Positions 22,740 through 34,103 of a stretch of 64,000 nucleotides of DNA are shown piece after piece; positions within the stretch are counted from its first letter, which is position 1, and each line of letters begins with the position of its first letter. The notes beneath the pieces are model-generated. The model was not told the origin of the DNA, ran no database searches, and worked only from the letters and a program-made list of their open reading frames with translations. The stretch comes from Gordius sp. MW1 (Eukaryota > Nematomorpha > Gordioida > Gordea > Gordiidae). Position numbers and translations under genes: made by a program. The stretch is taken from positions 11,728,001 through 11,792,000 of the forward strand of contig OZ038530.1 of assembly GCA_964036665.1 (NCBI GenBank). Reading direction: 5' to 3'.

Positions 22740-23149
22740 AAATCATAGACCAAAAAAGCCCTGTCTGGCCCGCTGCCTGAACCTGCCTGCTCGCTCCACG
22801 AGGGCCGGGCGGGACAACTGTCGTAAAATTATCAGGCAAGCCTTGGCGGGCACCTTAACAAAATTCAGGCAATTCTGGCTCAATTATATTTTTAAATGGT
22901 ATTTTATTGTTTTCGGGAATTATTTTGTCACTTTTTTATTTGATCATATAATATTTTTTAATCCTAATTCTTATCAAAGTAAACGGAGATTAACATAACG
23001 TTATCATCAGTAAAAATTATAAGAAACATCATTGGCGGCCGGGCAGCTTTAATAATTGGGGCATGGCCGGGCGTTTAAGGGCCCGGGCGGGCAGCCTAAA
23101 TAAAACGAGCCGGGATCGGGCAGAAAATATTTAACAGATCTGACCTCTG
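22740..23149. mobile_element. Decayed hAT-like element with GGCCGGGC motifs
   Basis: GC-rich blocks at 22750-22830 and 23035-23125 contain repeated gggccgggcggg-type words around an AT-rich core. The right end reads aacagatctgacctctg (to 23149). Its complement, cagaggtcagatttgtt, starts a second copy at 30153. The left end was not located. hAT class is inferred from the subterminal pattern. Confidence 0.45.
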
Positions 23150-23159
23150 AACTAAAGAT

Positions 23160-24065
23160 TGAATATTATTAATATTAATTAGGCAATATTTTTAAAACCT
23201 CTAAAGTTGGAATATGGACGGAAAAATGTTATATTTGAATTTAACGTTATAAAATATATGAGAAAACTAGAGAGCGTGCTTGAAACGATAACTCTATTAA
23301 TTAAGTAAAACTTGGAAAGAGGATTAAATCCCATGATTTGAAAAGTCCTACAAAATTTTTACGGATATTTTATTATTAAGAAAAAGTATAGGATCATTTT
23401 GACCTTAGACAAGTGGATTGTTAGAGCCTTTATTACAGTTTAAAAATCACATTCATTCAAGACATTTTTTATTAGTTTTATTGCAGCTCGCCTCATACAA
23501 CTTAATTCTGCGTACGTCCCTGCTTTATATTTTATGTCTATACCACCTTAGTAGATTTTATTCAAGTTCGCTTGCCTATGACGTTATTCATACCTAAATA
23601 TTAAAAATGAGTTAGATGACGACCCATGCAAACCTAAAAGGAAGATCTTTTATTGAATATAATTATTTAAATAGTTCATTAATATATTTTTAATAAATCT
23701 CTTAAAAGTATTCTATACGAGGGACAAAATTTATATTTAATATTATCATACAATATTTATTTCATTTTTAGTTGTTTATTAAATATTGCCTACTTTTCTT
23801 TGGCTTTGAGTTAAGGTACAAAAAGAAAACTCTTAATTCCTTTACCACATAGGCTCGACCTTTTTTCACAAAAATTAAAAAATAAAATTAGATAATTACA
23901 TCAGCGGTAATTATTATTGTATCCGGAAACTTCACGGGTATTATCAGGAGACTATTTCTAGTTCTATCCGGATATTTCATGTGAGATGCTTATTTTAGAG
24001 TTAAATATTAAAACGAGAGTATTGAACAAGGGGAAGAAATATTTATACTTGGAACTTTTTGTGTA
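23160..24065. other. No gene seen
   Basis: AT-rich sequence without credible ORFs or repeat ends. Confidence 0.4.
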
Positions 24066-24069
24066 ATGT

Positions 24070-25440
24070 AAACCCTTGAGATCGAGACGAGAATTTCGAC
24101 GTCCAGACAAGACGGCGAGATCTCGTCGTAAAATTTCTTAATCATTATAATCATAATATAGTAAATTTATTTGTGCATATATTATTTTTTTATTTACATT
24201 TAAGATGTTAATTATAAATTAATAAAATAGTAATACTTTGGGTAATTTACCACAACCAAGTAGCCTTCTATAATTCAGATTTTAACAAATTTAGCTCGTT
24301 GAGTAAAATATAAGTGGCCCTAAAACATGTTGATATTTTTTAATATATTTATTCCATATGTACATATTTAGCTTTATATAATATAAACACATAGGCTAAA
24401 AAAAAGTTTTGTTGAATTAGTAAGTATTCCTAAAGCAACTTCAAATTTTGCAACAATGAATCGGTGGCTAATTAATCAAAATAATTATATGAATTTGGTT
24501 ACAACGGCTAAAGATTATTAGAGCCACCTAGCGACTTCTCTGCCTGTCGAACCATTGATTTAAAATGCATTATATTAAATCATAAAACTACCAGGAGTTT
24601 GTTAAGCCTGAACTCATGGTACATCTTTAAAATTCTCAAGTCAGAAATCACGTTATGAATTTATTTTGCCAATTGCATTACCTTTCACTTTATAGAGGGA
24701 GGGTTGGCAATTGAACCTAATCTACTAAATTTTTGGTGCGATTTTGCACTAAGCTAACGCTATAATATATGAGCATAAGCTTTATTAACAAATTGTGGCT
24801 GAATTATAAAAAAAAATATATTTGGGACAAAATTAGGGGGTTTACACTATAATATAATGGTTTAATTTTTTGAATGTAAAAGTATTTGCTATAAAATATT
24901 ATGTGCAATTTATTAAGAGCCGCAGAACTCTTATTTTTCATGTAATTAACAATGCTATTTTCATTGTTGTTTTTACTGCGTAATGTGTGCAACAAATTAC
25001 TTATGTTATTAATATTGAAGAAAAGTATCCACTCGTAGCTTTTATGTTTCTATAACATTATAATATATATGCAGTAAATTCTTAAGAATGACGGGATGAA
25101 GGTTATTTTAGATGGCTAAAACTATTTTTTAAATTGCTTATTTAAAAACATTACTTATTTTTGCCAAGACTAATTAAGGGTCCCAGCTAGTTCAAATATG
25201 CAAATGAGACGTTTTAGCAATTTGTGAATAAAGAATAGTAAATGCGCCATTTTGATATTTGCAATTTTTTTATTTGCATAATAATTAATAACATAGGGGA
25301 AGAATTAAAATAATATAATCTTTTTTATAGAAGTTGAGACAATCAGAGATTTTTCATCCAGACGAGACCGAGATATTTCTAAACCGAGACGTGATGAGAT
25401 CGAGACTCTCATAATGGCACCCGTGACTAGACGAGATCGA
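24070..25440. repeat. Possible old transposon bounded by GAGACGAGA motifs
   Basis: Words such as gagatcgagacgagaatt (24079) and cgagatctcgtcg (24115) recur at 25340-25432 (agacgagaccgagatatt, agacgagatcgaaac). The 1.2-kb AT-rich core has no recognised ORF. Paired GC-richer ends suggest a hAT-like non-autonomous element, but ends and target duplication were not resolved. Confidence 0.35.
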
Positions 25441-25778
25441 AACACTATTCTCTTCTCATGATCATGATTATAATTTTACCGTTGAATGAGATAATTAAAA
25501 ATACTTATCGTTTTGTGTATACCGATTATAATTGACATTAGATAAAAAATCTGCTTCAGAAAAATTTATTTACGTTTTCCCAAATTAAAAATGGTGTCAA
25601 AATTCCTTAAAAGCCTTACAACTTGACCATGACACAATTGTTATAGATTGGATAGCCTCTCTTCAATTAGTTAAAATCTGCAACCATTAATATATAGCTA
25701 AAATACAATTTTAATATTTCATCCCGCCATTTACGCCTACATAGTACCGCGACATTTTGAAATTTTTATTTAAAATAA

Positions 25779-25961
25779 ATGCCTCCCAAAAAACCTCGCA
25801 AGACAACTTTAAGTAAATATATACATCAAATCAAACTTATAAAATGTAAATATATATTGTTAGAGAGTTCTACTCTACCCATAGAAGAAAACCTAGAAAA
25901 TATTCAAAGTCCCATACGAATATCCAGCAGGACAAATAAATCAACATCTACAAAATTTAAT
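25779..25961 (+). CDS. Upstream small coding exon preceding PIGV
   Basis: An ATG opens a 61-codon frame reading MPPKKPRKTTLSKY at its start and SPIRISSRTNKSTSTKFN at its end. It stops exactly at a good splice donor, AAT/gtaagt (25962). The product is short and basic, and I recognise no family. A matching acceptor, ttacag (to 26249), lies 15 nt before the PIGV ATG. Splicing there adds T-L-I-N and a TGA whose last base is the first base of the PIGV ATG. The exon could therefore be an upstream ORF in the PIGV leader, or the first exon of another gene (the block at 29409 is also in phase). Coding status is inference. Confidence 0.45.
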
Positions 25962-26249
25962 GTAAGTATTTTTATAATCCTTTAATGAAATATGTCCTAA
26001 TGCCTTTAAATATAAAAAGTTTCATCAAATTTGTATTAAATTTTTATTTTATTGTGTATGTGTTAGTGCCCCAGCCTATGTGCCTGCAAATTATTTTTTA
26101 TTTTATTGCTTATAAGTACATATGTCTTGACATTACTTGCTACTTAACATTGTGATAGCATATGCCATGTAATCCTTATTTAGCTAAAATTTACTTTAAG
26201 TTTATTAAAAAGACATTTTTATTGTACCACCTTCCACTATGAATTACAG
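25962..26249 (+). other. Predicted 288-nt intron in PIGV 5' leader
   Basis: Donor gtaagt at 25962 and acceptor attacag ending at 26249, with pyrimidine-richer sequence before it. It would join the small upstream exon to the PIGV exon. No transcript evidence is available here. Confidence 0.5.
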
Positions 26250-26263
26250 ACTCTAATCAACTG

Positions 26264-27865
26264 ATGAAACCACTTTATTCCAACACATTTTTGGTTGCCA
26301 CCATAGCATTTATATCACGCTTATCATTATTGATTTTTCAAATATTATCCAATAACCTTTTGCCAGACCATAATGCTGATGCTTTCAAATTACCTTTCAG
26401 AAATTTTGGAAATGAATCTTTAACAAATTTTGATAGAAGTATTGATATAGTACTATCAGGTTTTGCTAATTGGGATGCCAACTATATGCTTTATGTTGCC
26501 AGATTTGGTTATCCATTTGAAAATATGTTAGCTTTTCTACCCATGTATCCTCTAATTATAAGATATATGACTAAATTATTGCACCCATTATTCATACTCA
26601 ATGTATCATATGGACATTTGCTTTTAGTATGTGGATCCTTATTGAATATTGTATTTTTTATTGGAAGTACCATAATATTATACCATTTATCACTTAAAAA
26701 ACTTCTTTGTAATGAAAATGAAAAGAAAACTATTGAAAGCAAAGACAAGTGTTTTTATCCAGATGAAGTTGTTATAATCACACTTTTCTTTATCTTCAAC
26801 CCTGCATCCATATTTTTTAGTGCTTGCTACTCTGAATCACTCTACACATTTCTTACATTTTTATCTTTACATTTATTAAGTTTTAATTTCCACAATAATT
26901 CTCTGGCTAAATTTATTCTTGCATCATTCATTTTAAGTCTGGCTTTTGTTACTCGTTTTGTTGGTCTATTTAATATAATATACCTCTTAGATTCCTTGGT
27001 GGTATTTTATTATGATAGCACAAACACGCAGAGCTTAGATGCAAAAAATCAAAATATATACCAAATCATCAAACAAATTTTTGGATTAATACTCTACACA
27101 TCAATTTGTATTTTTATCTTTTTTATTCCATTTTATATTTATTCACGCTTTGCATACAACATGTTCTGCACCATCCCTAGTGGTGGCCATAAAAAGTTCG
27201 TACAAGAACTCGTGACTTTTAGTCATTCCAATTACATCCTGGAAGAAGCAAAAATTGCAGGTTATCATGTATCACCCCACCTTTTTGAAGCCTATGGAAT
27301 TAAATCCCCAACCTCAGACTTACCCATTTGGTGTTCCTATAAAAATCCCTTCGCTTTTTACACCTCAGTCCAAAATAAATATTGGTTCGTAGGCTTATTC
27401 ACCTACTATACCCCCCTGAAAATTCCATGTTTTATTCTAGCTGCCCCCATAGTATATTATTTTACCACTGCCTTGATTACATCCATATCAGTCACTTGTA
27501 ATAGCCTTCAAGTTCGAGACCTTTTAAAACTAGCGATGAAACCAATGGTTCCCTACATAATACACGGATCTTTTCTTTTGCTGCTCGCCCTTTGCGTTTC
27601 TCACGTCGAAATTACCACCCGTTTAGTTTGCTCCTCTAGTCCCCTCTTGTATTGGTACCTCGGCCGTTGGATGGTTCGATCCCCGCTCGCTACGAATTTT
27701 AGAACCGACCAAATCCACTCCCCAAACTATGTTCGGGCATGTTTTGAGGTAATTTACAATTTTTTCCGTCTTTTATGGAGAACTTCTCGTTGCTACACCA
27801 TTTACGTCGCCATTTTTATTGGCGTAGGAACTCTAATGCACACCAATTACCTACCCTGGACCTAA
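26264..27865 (+). CDS. PIGV: GPI mannosyltransferase 2 (PIG-V), single exon
   Basis: PIG-V adds the second mannose to the GPI anchor precursor in the ER membrane, using dolichol-phosphate-mannose. The intact frame encodes 533 residues, slightly longer than the roughly 490-residue vertebrate proteins. Visible family marks are NWDANYM at 69-75 (lumenal loop with the conserved acidic residue D71), GYPFENMLAFLPMYP at 82-96, HVEITTR at 447-453 followed by SSPLLYWY, and the C-terminal NYLPWT. Many hydrophobic segments fit a multi-pass ER enzyme. The start is the first in-frame ATG after a likely splice acceptor and lies before the first membrane segment. There are no introns in the coding part. The 3' third is less AT-biased than the 5' part. 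It overlaps no transposon. Confidence 0.95.
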   Translation: MKPLYSNTFLVATIAFISRLSLLIFQILSNNLLPDHNADAFKLPFRNFGNESLTNFDRSIDIVLSGFANWDANYMLYVARFGYPFENMLAFLPMYPLIIRYMTKLLHPLFILNVSYGHLLLVCGSLLNIVFFIGSTIILYHLSLKKLLCNENEKKTIESKDKCFYPDEVVIITLFFIFNPASIFFSACYSESLYTFLTFLSLHLLSFNFHNNSLAKFILASFILSLAFVTRFVGLFNIIYLLDSLVVFYYDSTNTQSLDAKNQNIYQIIKQIFGLILYTSICIFIFFIPFYIYSRFAYNMFCTIPSGGHKKFVQELVTFSHSNYILEEAKIAGYHVSPHLFEAYGIKSPTSDLPIWCSYKNPFAFYTSVQNKYWFVGLFTYYTPLKIPCFILAAPIVYYFTTALITSISVTCNSLQVRDLLKLAMKPMVPYIIHGSFLLLLALCVSHVEITTRLVCSSSPLLYWYLGRWMVRSPLATNFRTDQIHSPNYVRACFEVIYNFFRLLWRTSRCYTIYVAIFIGVGTLMHTNYLPWT

Positions 27866-28048
27866 TTTGACCCTTAATTTTGGAATGTATTTGTGGCTTA
27901 GCCAAGCCGAAAAATGCCAATTGCCCCTCTTTTGCATTCAAACCTGAGCTATGCTTATAAATGTATTATTTGAGATATTGTATTTTAACGCGAAATTGTT
28001 CTGTTAAAACCGGATTCCCATGATGCGTCACTGTATTTTTTGATATCG

Positions 28049-28054
28049 AATAAA
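28049..28054 (+). promoter_or_regulatory. Candidate poly(A) signal AATAAA for PIGV
   Basis: The canonical hexamer lies about 185 bases after the PIGV stop. In such AT-rich DNA the hexamer is common, so this is only a candidate. Confidence 0.3.
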
Positions 28055-28857
28055 TTGTTTTTAAACTTTTTTTCCTCCCTAATGACGTTATTTGATTAAT
28101 ATCATATAATATATTTTTAAGAAGATAACTCCTTTTAGGAGTGCCACAAATCACTTAAAAGTATACTCTAATTAGCGCCATCTAGGGAATTTTTTGATTA
28201 GAGACTAATTTGACTATTGTCCCTATCCTTTTTAGCATGTGACTCGAAAATGAAATTTTGAGATTTGATTTAAATTTAAAAATATGTTTTAGACGATAAT
28301 TTATATGATTAAACGTGACTGGACAATATTAAAATTTGTAGCTATTAGGACTTATTTCAAGTATATACATTGCATAGCATTAACCATAAATTGCATAGCA
28401 ATTTATAGTTTTTGATTGGAATGGCAATATAGTTTTTAATTAAAGCTAATATGCGCTATCCTTTAATATTGAGCGGGTTGCATAGGATAATGTATTTTTG
28501 TAAAATATGCATATTGGAGAACCTATAAAGTTTAAAGAACAGCTTTGTTTTTAATTAAGCAAATTTGATGCACTAAATTTAATCGTTTTTAACGGTTTGA
28601 ATTAATTGGCTTAAAGATGCGACTTAAGACTTAATCATATTGGCAGCCGTGAGCTAACGCTTTAAATAATTAATTCAGCTTTGTAAAAAATTTAAGCAAA
28701 TTATGGAACATAGGATTGTGCTAAATGCCTTTATTTGTTAAAATTTAATTTAATCAAATTAGACCAAAATTTTTTATTAAAACTTTTTTAAGCAATAAAC
28801 TTTTGCGTGTTTTTTTGGTCCTCCTTTAATTTTGCAGCACACGGTTCTAAAAAAGTG
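28055..28857. other. No gene seen; fragments of composite 3' ends
   Basis: AT-rich. At 28367-28412 the words 'cattgcatagcatt' and 'aaattgcatagcaattt' match the terminal hairpin of the minisatellite composites, so a small remnant of that family is present. Confidence 0.4.
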
Positions 28858-28860
28858 TAA

Positions 28861-29190
28861 GGGCTAAATTGTCGTACGGGTTATAACCATGTTATAACAT
28901 AGCCGTGTCTTAACTTCAAATTCATTGCAGAGTTACATTTCAGACGCATAACATAACAGCGATTTGTAAGATGCAATTTTTCTTAAGCTTAATCTTGCAT
29001 GTTTTTAACATTTTAGGTATCAGCAAAGTTTAGATTTAATCTCAAGTGTTGAAATAAACAAAAAAACGTTTTTAATTATTAAACAAAATTTTAATAATTA
29101 TAACCGAGTTTGCCCTGTGAAATTGAATGGGATATTTAGACAAAGATAAATTCGCGCGATGTGAATCTTAAGCCGATATTAAGGCAACCC
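28861..29190. mobile_element. PIF/Harbinger-like MITE, copy 3 (degraded ends)
   Basis: Starts gggctaaattgtcgtacg after TAA. Contains 'ttataacatagccgtg', 'acatttcagacgcataaca' and 'ttcgcgcgatgtgaatc', in common with the copies at 21645 and 57832. Ends near ccgatattaaggcaaccc. The right end has decayed. Confidence 0.65.
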
Positions 29191-29408
29191 CCAAAACTTA
29201 AACACAAAAAATGTTTGCCCACCCGCGGCTCATTTTTAGAGGATGCGAATTTAAGTGTTAAATTTAATGTAAAAAGTAGCTAAAACGTGACAAATGATTA
29301 AAAAATTTGGCATGAAATTAAAAATTTAATTGAAAATATCACATCTTTGTTTGATCCAACGTTGACTACAATATCCCCTTATACCTTTTTTCCGTCTCCA
29401 CCACCAAG

Positions 29409-29723
29409 AGCGACGAGTACCTGGTTTATTATCCCACCAAACGGCATAGCCCGCTCAAAACTCCGGATTCCACGCATAAAAGGCGAAAGCGGGTCACAGA
29501 AATCGCTTACGGGAAAAGTCAAGTTTCCCCCACTTCTTCGGTCCTTAAAGGGGTTAAGGCTGGACAGGACACATCAGCTACAACCACATCTCCTTCACGA
29601 TCTTGGTCTAGCGCTAATAGGGGAAACAATCTGAAATGGGAGGCGAAAAGTTCGAAAGCCCTTAAACGCACGTACGTTTTAGATGAGAGTATTTTGAGTC
29701 GCTATCTTACTTTTTTCCCGTAA
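29409..29723 (+). CDS. Exon-like ORF of unidentified gene (C-terminal exon?)
   Basis: A frame open from 29355 to TAA at 29721-29723 has no ATG but host-like base composition (near 50% GC in an AT-rich setting). A pyrimidine-rich run ending 'caccaccaag' (29408) makes a good splice acceptor. From it the frame reads SDEYLVYYPTKRHSPLK, later SPSRSWSSANRGNNLKWEAK, and ends SILSRYLTFFP. The basic, serine-rich composition suggests a nuclear protein; no family was recognised. It is in phase with the donor at 25961, so it could be a later exon of that gene with PIGV lying in its intron. Chance openness cannot be excluded. Confidence 0.35.
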   Translation, partial: SDEYLVYYPTKRHSPLKTPDSTHKRRKRVTEIAYGKSQVSPTSSVLKGVKAGQDTSATTTSPSRSWSSANRGNNLKWEAKSSKALKRTYVLDESILSRYLTFFP

Positions 29724-30152
29724 AGCTTTGAAAAATTGAAAAATATTTTCATGTAAGAAAGAGTTAGGCTTAATATTTTAAAATCAAATTGGCTGTGCAA
29801 CTCGGCTTGTTTTGAAGGTATTAATTTTGCCAAAGCGATATTAATAATTGAATGTTCTCATATTGTTTTAAAGCTAGCTCGTCTTGGCCGAATTTTTTGT
29901 TTTTAGGTGAGGTTGGACACTTAAAGATAGTTATACAAGAAATCGAGAACTTGCGCGTTATCATAGTCGACGCGTCCTCTATAAAGCCTTGGTTATATAT
30001 TCTCGCCTTTGCCAGGCCTATGTGTTTATAGATTTAATGCGCTAGGGTCTATTTTCATTATTATGAATAAATTTAGGAGAGGGAAGTGACTAACTTACAA
30101 CTTTGAAAAGTGTAGTTCTCAATGCACCAACGATGAAGTTAGTAATGCGCTT
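29724..30152. other. No gene seen
   Basis: AT-rich sequence; no credible ORF. Confidence 0.4.
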
Positions 30153-30300
30153 CAGAGGTCAGATTTGTTTGGATTTGCTGCCCCAACCCGTCCTTGTTTA
30201 ATTTTTTAACTTCATTGCCCATCCGAGCCCGCCCGAATCATTAGAGCTGCCCGGCTTGAAATATTAAATTCGCCCGTTAGGCCCGAATTTATGCGATCTC
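30153..30300. repeat. Left end of hAT-like element (CAGAGGTCAGAT family)
   Basis: cagaggtcagatttgtttg is the inverted equivalent of the right end at 23133-23149. GC-rich words (catccgagcccgcccgaa, gagctgcccggcttg) follow, as in the other copy. The matching right end was not found. Confidence 0.45.
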
Positions 30301-31100
30301 AAATTCTTTAACCATTATTAAAAATAAGCATTAATTGATGGCATATTGGTCAAAAGTAAAAAAGAGACAACAATATTTATATATCACGGTCAAAATCAAA
30401 TTTTCTATAATTTAAAAATCGAATGAGGTACATTTTTTTCAAATGAAACTTTTAATTTATGATTTTAATATTTATAGGTCAAAAAGTAGTAGTTGGTCTT
30501 TCTAAAAAATTTGGCAAGAGTTTTTTTAAATATTATGTTATCATTGCCAAAACCACTCTAAGTCACAAAAATTTATTAGATTAACTGCTAAAGCATTTAG
30601 GTGCAAACATGTTAAAACTTTACAAAACATTTAACAGCAAAATATTAATTGGATGCAGCCGATGTCCCTTGTCCGAATCTTATCACGTGCTCGCCAGGTC
30701 AGCTCCAGGCATTCGGTTTATGGTTCATAACGCTTTTGACGATTATTTTAAATATTGTCGTGAATAAAATTTTTGTATAAAGTTTTATTCAAATATAAAA
30801 TTTAGGCTAACAAATGTATTGCAAATATGACAAAGCAAAGCACAAGATATACAATTCAAGGTTATTCCTATAATAGCAACGTTTAGATGCAATATATATT
30901 GTTAAGGTGTTTGAAACTAAAATATGTATATAACAAGGCCTAGTTTGTTAAATAAACACCGTGAATATCTTATTGGCCGGAACTATAAAGTGTTCAGAGA
31001 CCACAAGCCAGTTCATCTTTTTGCGAAATGTGACAGTAGTTATTGCTAAGATGATTATTATTTTTGGGTAATTTTAACGTAACATTGAAGCACAAAAGAG
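30301..31100. other. No gene seen
   Basis: AT-rich sequence up to the gypsy remnant. No coding block recognised. Confidence 0.4.
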
Positions 31101-31129
31101 GCTTAACGAATTGATAACCTTATTCATTG

Positions 31130-31870
31130 TCGCACTTTGATGCCGTAACCCATGCCTTTTAACCTTAATGAGGAGGTTGCTGTCTGTGTATTGTGGCGTA
31201 GCGGATGAACCCGCCCTAGACAATGAAGTTGTACTACGATGCGAGCCCATAGTTATTCAGCGTTGCGGCCACAAGTGTTAAAATTGTTGCATGCCCGACA
31301 TAGTGGGGCGACTAAAATGAAAGCTCTCTAGCGCTTAACTCTGTTTGATGGCCGAAAATTGGCAGCGAGATTGGCATGTATGAGCCTAAATGCGTTGCAT
31401 GTTCTAATATAATGCGAATAAGCCCGATCATGACAAACAAGCTAGGGTCCGCGACCTTGAAACGTATGGGACCGGGTACATCTTGCTTTTTTTTTGATTT
31501 CGGTTTGCAACATTACTTGTTGTTAGTGGATGCGACTTCGAGTTGGGTTGAATTTGAACGCCTTAAGACGTTATCCATATAGGTTGATAGGATTTTTTAA
31601 AGAAAGTAATGGATGCTTAGGGTATATCAATGTGTATAGTGTCCAACAACGGCACTGCATTTAAAGTGCCCAGTGTAAAGCATTTTGTGGTAGGGGGTAT
31701 ACTAAAGGTGTTAACACCCCCATATTACCCTAATTCCTACGAGTTGGCCGTGACATGTGACGATCGTCAAAAGATAGTTCAAAAATTGAGTAGGTACAAA
31801 AGGGCGGTATTTGGATGTATAGGTTGTTACATAATGCGTCTCGTTTCCCCTCTCAGGCTTCCCTAATTAA
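31130..31870 (+). pseudogene. Ty3/gypsy integrase remnant
   Basis: Across several frames the retroelement integrase order is readable. LRPQVLKLLHARHSGATKMK (about 31265) and CVACSNIMRISPI give the HHCC zinc-binding region. LLLVDATSSWVEFERLKTL (31505-31575) holds the first catalytic Asp. IVSNNGTAFKVPSVKHF (about 31633) would hold the second, with Asn in the usual Asp position, and TPPYYPNSYELA follows. Frameshifts and the catalytic substitution show it is dead. Upstream reverse transcriptase and LTRs were not found. Inferred from family motifs only. Confidence 0.75.
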
Positions 31871-32423
31871 AATGTTTTTAAATAGGTATCCTGATAACTA
31901 GTTCCTTTGGAAAGGTAACTTTAACACCTTCAGTGTAAGTGGACGCCGGGCTAACATTAGGCGAGTCCGCTATCTGTCGGTTTGATATTGGTAACGCGGC
32001 ATGAGCTCGTGGTTAAGGTGGGACTAAGAAATGGTTGGAAGCCGTGGTAAAGTCTCATGTGGGCTCGAGAGCTTACGAGGTTAAGTGTATTGTCTCCAAA
32101 AATTGCGCCGTAAGGCACGAGAAGCAGTTGCGGCTACGATGTTAATATGATGCCCAATTTTATCCGTCGTACATCTAATATAAAATTCTCGTGTCACGGT
32201 GTGGGTAGTTAAACTCTTCCGAAACGGCTGGACTATGGAGATTTCTGCGAATATTTGGTAGGTGTGAGCCTAAGTTTTAAACTATATTCCAAATCTCTAA
32301 GTGATAAGACGGTCAGGTTGTTTTGTTTTAGACGTTTTGACGTTTAATAAAATGTCAATCAAAATCAACCTCATGACGTAATGCCTATCTATCGTCTGCT
32401 TGCAATAATTTACGTGTAACTAA
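31871..32423. other. No gene seen
   Basis: Sequence between the gypsy remnant and the Helitron 5' end. It could be more decayed retroelement, but no motif is readable. Confidence 0.35.
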
Positions 32424-32571
32424 TCTAATATATAAAAATGCTGAATTATTCTACTTATAAAAACACCATATTGCAAGGGCGTAGCTAACAGGTACTTTAT
32501 TCTTTATTAAAAACATGATTACTTATTTTCAATTAATTGTACACATTGTTACAGGAGCCGAAACAAACATG

Positions 32572-33138
32572 AAGGTTAGCTCGAAGGATTTTTATGCATA
32601 TCGTTTGATGATGATTAGACGCGGTCAAGACAACGTCATTCTACGATGTCGTGAGCTTTGCCAACAATTCATGGTCGACATATATGTGAAGATAGAGAGC
32701 GAACGTCTACGATACTTAAGATATAACCAACAGAAACTGCGTGAGGAAGAATACATTCACCTACGAGACGCTACCGCTAACAACGCCGACACTGCTAAAA
32801 TTGGTAACTCTATTATTCTACCGTCATCGTACGTAGGTAGTCCTCGTCACATGCAAGAATACATACAGGATGCTATGGCTTACGTACGCGAATACGGACG
32901 ATCGTGTTTTTTTATCACGTTTACATGTAATCCAAAATGGCAGGAGATTACATCGTTGTTATTACCAGGACAAAATGCAATACATCGTCATGACATTACG
33001 GCACGGGTGTTTAAACAAAAATTAAAGTCTTTCATTAATTTCATTACAAAATTACATATATTTGGCCCTGCACGTTGCTGGATGTATTCGGTTGAGTGGC
33101 AAAAGCGAGGATTACCTCATGCTCACATTTTGATTTAA
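32572..33138 (+). pseudogene. Helitron Rep (Helitron_like_N) domain
   Basis: The frame reads SSKDFYAYRLMMIRRGQD, then HLRDATANNAD, CFFITFTCNPKWQEI and finally CWMYSVEWQKRGLPHAHILI before a TAA. The FTCNP block and the HAH histidines are the Rep motifs that bind metal in the HUH nuclease starting rolling-circle transposition. The stop lies right after the HUH motif. It is preceded by 'cacattgttacag', a candidate splice acceptor that corresponds to the intron seen in the minus copy. Confidence 0.88.
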
Positions 33139-34103
33139 TTCGTCGATAAAATACGTCCTGAAGACATTGATAGTTTAATTTCTGCAGAAATTTTAAATCA
33201 GTCTACTGATCAATTATTGTTTGATATTATTACTACAAATGATTCATGGGCAATGTGGATATTTGAATCGTTCATCGCCTTGCATGTTAGGTGGAAAGTG
33301 TAGAATGTTTTCCTAAAAATTTCATCAATGATACGGTCACACATGTCGACGGATATCCTATATATCGTCGAAGAAGTACCGATAATGGCGGACAAGTATT
33401 TACTAAAACTATCAGTAACGTAGCCATTGACATTGACAATCGTTGGGTTGTACCATATTCACCTTTGTTGTGCAAAAGATTCAATGATCATATTAATGTT
33501 GAGTTCTGCAGTTCGGTGAAGAGCATCAAATATATATACAAGTATGTGAATAAAGGAAGTGATATGGCTGTATTTAGAATTGATAATACCAATGTGAATG
33601 CTCTTCCATTGAACAACAACGATGAAATAACTAACTACCAAATTGGCCGGTACATAAGCTTCAATGAAGCTGTTTGGCGGATCTTTGGTTTTCCAATTCA
33701 TGAACGGGATCCAGCAGTTACCATTTAGCTGTCCATCTTGAAAACGGCCAGCGTGTATTTTTCACGAACGAGACCGCGCCTGATCGTGCTATAAATCCAC
33801 CAAAAACTACACTCACTTTTTGAATTGTGTAATCGTGCCCATGCTTTTGGTGCCTTCGTGCGAACATTACTCTATTCAGAAGTACCCCGCTATTTTACGT
33901 GGACTCAATCTAAAAAATGGATGCCCCGCAAGCAAGGCACACCAGTTAATACATGCCCTGGTTTATTCAAACTAAACATTTTGGGTCGTGTATATACAGT
34001 GAATCCTAGACAGACGGAGTGCTTTTATCTGCGATTGTTGTTGGCAAATGTCACCGGCCCATTGTCATTTCACGATATACGTAAAGTAAATGAACATCAG
34101 TAA
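33139..34103 (+). pseudogene. Helitron Rep C-terminal part and linker (broken)
   Basis: After the stop the protein continues in several frames. NFINDTVTHVDGYPIYRRRS and CKRFNDHINVEFCSSVKSIK, then YIYKYVNKGSDMA (33291-33728), include the tyrosine-containing Y.YKY.NKG block expected near the Rep active tyrosines. LGRVYTVNPRQTECFYLRLL (about 33980) follows. The homologous blocks occur in the minus copy at 35671-34850. Confidence 0.8.
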
